The notes under the pieces are model-generated. The model made no database searches. It was not told the DNA's origin and saw nothing but the letters and a program-made list of their open reading frames with translations. The position numbers and the translations under genes are program-made. A DNA stretch of 64,000 nucleotides from JBOHDX01 sp050700835 (GTDB taxonomy: Bacteria; Actinomycetota; Actinomycetes; Propionibacteriales; Nocardioidaceae), in assembly GCA_050700835.1 (NCBI GenBank), contig JBOHDX010000048.1, forward strand, positions 30,925 to 94,924, given 5' to 3'. The stretch's first letter is position 1. Each line of letters begins with the position of its first letter. Below are positions 60,150 through 64,000 of this stretch, piece after piece.

Positions 60150-61952
60150 TCAGCCGTCCATCTGCTCGGCGGCGGCGTACCACGCGGCCTCCAGCACGTC
60201 TCGCTCGGCCCGGAGCACCGCTGATCGCTCCTGCAGCTCGGTGAGGGTGACGTAGTCAGCGGCAGAGGCGACCATCTGATCGTGTAGCGCGGCGAGGTCG
60301 GACTCCACGCGGGCCAGCTGCCGCTCGTACCTCGCGAGGTCCTTGCGCGCCCGGCGCTGGTCGTGCCGAGCCGTCGCGAGCGGCACCTGCTCGTCCCGCC
60401 TGTCGCCGGCAGCAGGTTGCGACCCGGCGGCGGGGACGCGGTCGGCGGCGGCCCTCGACTCCAGCTCGAGGATGAACTGGTCCACGCCTCCGGTGAGCAT
60501 CACGAGGGTGCCGTCGCCGTACATGCCGTGCACGGTGTCGCAGACCCGCTCGAGGAAGTAGCGGTCGTGGCTGACCACCACCAAGGTCCCTGGCCAGCGG
60601 TCGAGGTGATCCTCGATGACCTGCAGCGTGTCGATGTCGAGGTCGTTCGTCGGCTCGTCAAGCAGCAGCACGTTGGGCTCGCCGAGGAGTAGCCGCAGTA
60701 CCTGCAGCCGCCGGCGCTCTCCGCCGGACAGCATGGAGATCCGCGCTGTGAGCCGGTCACCGGTGAAGCCGAACCGTTCGAGCATCGACGTGGCGCTGAC
60801 CTCTCCGCGATCGGTCGTGGTGACACGGGCGATCTCCTCGACCGCGTCGAGCACGCGCCGGCGGTCGTCGAGCTCCGCGAGCGCCTGGGTGAGATGACCG
60901 ACGACCACCGTGCGGCCCCGTTTGACCCGGCCCCCGTCAGGGGTGTCCTCTCCCGCAAGCAGACGCAGCACGCTGGTCTTTCCGGCACCGTTGAGGCCGA
61001 CAAGGCCGACGCGCTGGCCGGGTCCGAGCCGCCAGGTGACGTCGTCGAGCAAGGTGCGTCGCCCGCGTACGAGGGTCACGTCCTCCAGGTCGAGCACGTC
61101 CTTGCCGAGCCGGGCTGTGGCGAAGCGTTCGAGCTCGAGCCGGTCGCGCGGCGGTGGCTCGTCGGCGATCAGGGCGGTCGCCTCGTCGATCCGGAACTTC
61201 GGCTTCGAGGTACGAGCCGGCGCCCCGCGCCGTAGCCAGGCCAGCTCCTTGCGCATCAGGTTGCGACGGCGCCCCTGCTCGGCCGAAGCCTGGCGGTCGC
61301 GTTCGGCCCGGGCCAGCACGTAGGCCGCGTACCCGCCGTCATAGCGGTCGACGACTCCGTCGTGCAGCTCCCATGTCGTGGTGCACACCGCATCCAGGAA
61401 CCAGCGGTCATGGGTCACCACGACGACGGCGGACGCCGACGCCGCGAGCCTGCGGGCCAGCCAGTCGACGGCGTCGAGGTCGAGATGGTTGGTGGGCTCG
61501 TCGAGCACCAAGAGGTCGTGCTCGCCGAGCAGCAGCCAGGTCAGCGCGACGCGGCGGCGCTCGCCGCCGGACAGACCGTCGATCCGGCGGTCCAGGTCGA
61601 GGTCGCCAAGGAGTACGCGAACCGCGTCACGGGTGTGGGGCTGCGCAGCCCACTCGTGGTCGGCCAGATCGGCCAGCGCCGAGTGGCGCACCGTGGATGC
61701 CGGGTCGAGCTCGTCGGACTGCGCCAGCATGCCCACCCGCAAGCCGCCGGTGTGCGTGACGCGGCCGGCGTCGGGGCGTTCCTGCGCGGTGAGGACCCGG
61801 AGCAGGGTTGTCTTGCCTGAGCCGTTGCGGCCGACGACTCCGATCCGCTCCCCCGCCCCGACCCCGAGACTGACGCCGGACAGCAGGGGCCGCGCGTCGT
61901 ACGCCTTGTCGACCCGCTCGAGGTTGACGAGGTTGACGGGAGGAGCAGCCAT
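60150..61952 (-). CDS. ABC-F family ATPase (Uup-like)
   Basis: A 600-residue cytosolic protein with two ABC cassettes and no membrane domain. Cassette 1: Walker A GRNGSGKTT, signature LSGGERRRVAL, Walker B LLVLDEPTNHLDL. Cassette 2: Walker A GLNGAGKTS, signature LSGGERRRLQV, Walker B LLLDEPTNDLDI. The inter-cassette linker is rich in Arg and Lys, and a C-terminal coiled coil (about 540-598) fits Uup-type ABC-F proteins, which act on ribosomes or nucleic acids. In Actinomycetota this gene regularly follows ispE. ATG at 61952 is 15 nt after the ispE stop. Confidence 0.93.
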   Translation of the reverse strand: MAAPPVNLVNLERVDKAYDARPLLSGVSLGVGAGERIGVVGRNGSGKTTLLRVLTAQERPDAGRVTHTGGLRVGMLAQSDELDPASTVRHSALADLADHEWAAQPHTRDAVRVLLGDLDLDRRIDGLSGGERRRVALTWLLLGEHDLLVLDEPTNHLDLDAVDWLARRLAASASAVVVVTHDRWFLDAVCTTTWELHDGVVDRYDGGYAAYVLARAERDRQASAEQGRRRNLMRKELAWLRRGAPARTSKPKFRIDEATALIADEPPPRDRLELERFATARLGKDVLDLEDVTLVRGRRTLLDDVTWRLGPGQRVGLVGLNGAGKTSVLRLLAGEDTPDGGRVKRGRTVVVGHLTQALAELDDRRRVLDAVEEIARVTTTDRGEVSATSMLERFGFTGDRLTARISMLSGGERRRLQVLRLLLGEPNVLLLDEPTNDLDIDTLQVIEDHLDRWPGTLVVVSHDRYFLERVCDTVHGMYGDGTLVMLTGGVDQFILELESRAAADRVPAAGSQPAAGDRRDEQVPLATARHDQRRARKDLARYERQLARVESDLAALHDQMVASAADYVTLTELQERSAVLRAERDVLEAAWYAAAEQMDG

Positions 61953-61967
61953 GATGCGGCCAGCGTG

Positions 61968-62885
61968 TCAGCCGATGATGCGGGCTCCAGGGGCGGGGCC
62001 CGTCGCCTGCACGACGTCCGCGCACACCCCGGCACCGGTGAGCGCCAGCGACAGGTCGAGCGCCTGCTCCTCGTCGCCGGCGAGGAACATCGTGGTCGGA
62101 CCCGATCCGCACACCAGTGCTCCGAGCGCTCCGCACTCCTCACCGATCCGCAGCGTGTCGGTCAGCTCCGGCCGCAGGGACAGCGCCGCGTCCTGCAGGT
62201 CGTTGGACAAGGCTGCACCGAGCGCGGCCGGGTCGGCCGCACGCAGCGCCGCCATCAGAGCCGGGGCCACGGCCGGATCGGGCGACGCCTGCGGATGCCG
62301 CCGGTCGTAGGCCGCATAGACCGATGGCGTGGACAGACCGACCCCGGCCAACGCAAGCACCCAGCAGTACGTCCCGCGAGCGAGGACGGGACTGACCAGC
62401 TCGCCACGGCCGGTGCCCATCGCGGTGCCGCCGAGCAGGCTGAACGGGACGTCGCTGCCAAGCTCGGCGGCCATCGTCAGGAGCTCCTCCCGTGGCGTAC
62501 CCAGGCTCCAGAGCGCATCGCAGGCGATCAGAGTGGCGGCGGCGTCGGCCGAGCCGCCGGCGAGTCCGCCGGCGACCGGGATCGACTTGCGGATCGCCAA
62601 GGTCGCGCCCGCCTCGGCACCGCTGCGCTCCTGTAGCAGGGCGGCCGCTCGTACCGCGAGGTTGGTCGAGTCGAGCGGCACCTCCCCGGCCTCGCCGGGC
62701 ACGCGGCCGTCGTAGGTCACCGAGACCCGCAGGATGCCGTCGTCGGTGCTTGTCGCGCGCACCTCGTCTGACAGCGACAGGGCCTGGTAGATCGTGGCAA
62801 GCGGGTGGAAACCGTCCGCGCGCGCAGCCCCGACGGCCAGGGCCAGGTTGACCTTGGCCGGTGCCCGCGCGGTCACCGATGTCAC
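61968..62885 (-). CDS. ispE: 4-diphosphocytidyl-2-C-methyl-D-erythritol kinase
   Basis: A 305-residue GHMP kinase in the MEP pathway for isoprenoids (for example undecaprenyl phosphate, the lipid carrier of cell-wall and exopolysaccharide units). It begins VTARAPAKVNLALAVG and contains the ATP loop PVAGGLAGGSADAAAT and the C-terminal CGSGPTTMFL motif. The GTG at 62885 is preferred; a TTG reading adds three residues. It is followed by the ABC-F gene. Confidence 0.93.
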   Translation of the reverse strand: MTSVTARAPAKVNLALAVGAARADGFHPLATIYQALSLSDEVRATSTDDGILRVSVTYDGRVPGEAGEVPLDSTNLAVRAAALLQERSGAEAGATLAIRKSIPVAGGLAGGSADAAATLIACDALWSLGTPREELLTMAAELGSDVPFSLLGGTAMGTGRGELVSPVLARGTYCWVLALAGVGLSTPSVYAAYDRRHPQASPDPAVAPALMAALRAADPAALGAALSNDLQDAALSLRPELTDTLRIGEECGALGALVCGSGPTTMFLAGDEEQALDLSLALTGAGVCADVVQATGPAPGARIIG

Positions 62886-62945
62886 GAGGGACAACTTAGT
62901 GGCGCGAACCGTGCCTCACCGGCCGGCGACTCGGTGAGAACCGGG

Positions 62946-63872
62946 TCAGGGGCCGCGCGCTGCGTTCTGCGCGGCCAGTGCGTCGGTGAGCCGGGCGAAC
63001 GCCGCCACGCCGAGCTGTTCACCGCGCTCCTGCGGGTCGATCCCGGCCGCTCGCAAGGCGGACTCCGCCAGGTCGGCGGAGCCGGCGTACCGCGCGAGAC
63101 CGGCTCGCAACGTCTTGCGCCGTTGGGCGAACGCGACGTCCACGACGTCGAACACCGCCTCCCGGCCGGCCGCCGACACGGGGGGCTCCGCGCGGGTCCA
63201 TGCGACGAGTCCGGAGTCGACGTGCGGCGCCGGCCAGAACACCTGGCGCGGGACGCGACCGACCGAACGAAGCGGGCCGTACCAAGCGGCTTTCACGCTC
63301 GGCACACCGTAGGTCCGCGAACCAGGCGGGGCGACAAGCCGGTCGGCGACCTCGGCCTGGACCATCACCAGCCCTCGTTGAAGACTCGGCAGAGTCGCCA
63401 GCAGGTGCAGTACGACGGGGACGGCGACGTTGTAGGGCAGGTTCGCCACCAGGGCGGTTGGCGCAGATCCGGGCGTTCCGGTGAGGCGCAGGGCGTCGGC
63501 ATGCACGACAGTGACGTGCTGGGATCGGGTCGGAGCATAGGTGGAGAGGGTGCGCGGCAGCGCCTCCGCGAGTACGCCGTCGACCTCGACCGCCACGATC
63601 GTGCGAACGTGCTCCAACAGGGCCAGGGTCAGGGAGCCCAATCCGGGGCCGACTTCGATCACCACATCGTCGGGCCGAAGGCCGGCCGCCCGGACGATCC
63701 GGCGCACCGTGTTGGGGTCGATGACGAAGTTCTGCCCACGCTGCTTGGTCGGGCGCACTCCGAGCTCGGTGGCCAACGCGCGTACCTCGGCGGGGCCGAG
63801 AAGGCGTACCTCTTGGTCCGCCGGCGCGGACTGCCGCGGGGGGCGGGACGCCGCGGCGGGGTCATGGGCCAC
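62946..63872 (-). CDS. rsmA: 16S rRNA (adenine(1518)-N(6)/(1519)-N(6))-dimethyltransferase
   Basis: A 308-residue KsgA/RsmA enzyme that dimethylates two adenines near the 3' end of 16S rRNA. Signatures: GQNFVIDPNTVRRIV, the SAM site IEVGPGLGSLTLAL and NLPYNVAVPVVLHLL (NLPY catalytic motif). Full length. It starts with GTG at 63872 and is followed, after a 60-nt gap, by ispE. Confidence 0.96.
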   Translation of the reverse strand: MAHDPAAASRPPRQSAPADQEVRLLGPAEVRALATELGVRPTKQRGQNFVIDPNTVRRIVRAAGLRPDDVVIEVGPGLGSLTLALLEHVRTIVAVEVDGVLAEALPRTLSTYAPTRSQHVTVVHADALRLTGTPGSAPTALVANLPYNVAVPVVLHLLATLPSLQRGLVMVQAEVADRLVAPPGSRTYGVPSVKAAWYGPLRSVGRVPRQVFWPAPHVDSGLVAWTRAEPPVSAAGREAVFDVVDVAFAQRRKTLRAGLARYAGSADLAESALRAAGIDPQERGEQLGVAAFARLTDALAAQNAARGP

Positions 63873-63959
63873 GACGAGTGAGCCTATCCGCGCCGAGTCG
63901 AGCAGGCCGCGGATGTCGGGCCGCGGGCTCTAGTCGCTGCGGGCCGTGTGGCTGGAGCG

Positions 63960-64000
63960 CACTTCTCACGGCGAGTTGGCACTTCTCATGGGCTGCACCC
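63960..64000 (-). repeat. dispersed double-palindrome element, copy 3 (inverted, truncated by the window edge)
   Basis: The last 41 bases match the reverse complement of copies 1 and 2: CACTTCTCACGG, a 7-nt spacer, then CACTTCTCATGGGCTGCACCC. The GGTTTACCACG palindrome would be expected just beyond the edge. It lies upstream of rsmA, in intergenic DNA. 63873-63959 shows no gene. Confidence 0.8.

Overview
The window is about 70% GC, with many GTG starts and many 4-base ATGA/GTGA stop-start overlaps. Its housekeeping order (mfd, a SurA-like lipoprotein, mazG, eno, ftsB/divIC, DUF501, ppx; and rsmA, ispE, an ABC-F ATPase; and tRNA-Gln, glmU, prs, rplY, pth) is that of an actinobacterial (Actinomycetota) chromosome. 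No phage, plasmid, transposase, rRNA or CRISPR signal was seen. The family cannot be fixed from sequence alone.

Layout. 1-2.8 kb: the start of a BI-1/YccA-like membrane protein, then a leftward DUF2231 / membrane protein / folE operon facing a Cys-rich HTH regulator, with an inverted-repeat operator between them. 2.8-14.6 kb: an odd class I tRNA with a UAA anticodon, a cyclopropane synthase-like methyltransferase and a family 5 uracil-DNA glycosylase, then the conserved ppx-to-mfd block. 14.8-32.4 kb: an accessory array of four giant secreted paralogues (P1-P4; 970-1382 aa). Each has a signal peptide, a beta-propeller-like region, one to three PKD domains and one or two copies of a ~200-residue C-terminal module, here called module A. 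Between them lie a CysQ-type PAP phosphatase and a frameshifted PQQ-type propeller gene. 32.5-51.3 kb: a surface-polysaccharide locus: PAP2 phosphatase, GT2, an Alg14/PssD-like protein with an Alg13/PssE-sulfotransferase fusion, three secreted GH26-like glycosidases, and a compact seven-gene operon (Wzz-like, sulfotransferase, ligase/polymerase, kinase-like, sulfotransferase, Wzx flippase, GT14), preceded by a polyprenyl glycosylphosphotransferase. 51.3-64 kb: conserved pth/rplY/prs/glmU/tRNA-Gln, a desaturase with a TetR regulator, a VOC/GNAT/methyltransferase operon, a MarR regulator, ABC-F, ispE and rsmA.

How the genes fit. The 32.5-51.3 kb block holds almost every step of a Wzx/Wzy-type pathway: an initiating sugar-1-phosphate transferase, glycosyltransferases, flippase, polymerase/ligase and chain-length control. 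It also carries four sulfotransferase domains, and the nearby CysQ enzyme would remove the PAP those domains release. The simplest reading is a sulfated exopolysaccharide or capsule, trimmed by the three secreted glycosidases, with the P1-P4 proteins as candidate partner matrix or adhesin proteins. The Alg13-sulfotransferase fusion is the most unusual single gene. Other points of interest are an ~80-bp dispersed double palindrome present three times, a shared element 46-52 nt upstream of all four P-genes, and minisatellites clustered at the 3' ends of genes.
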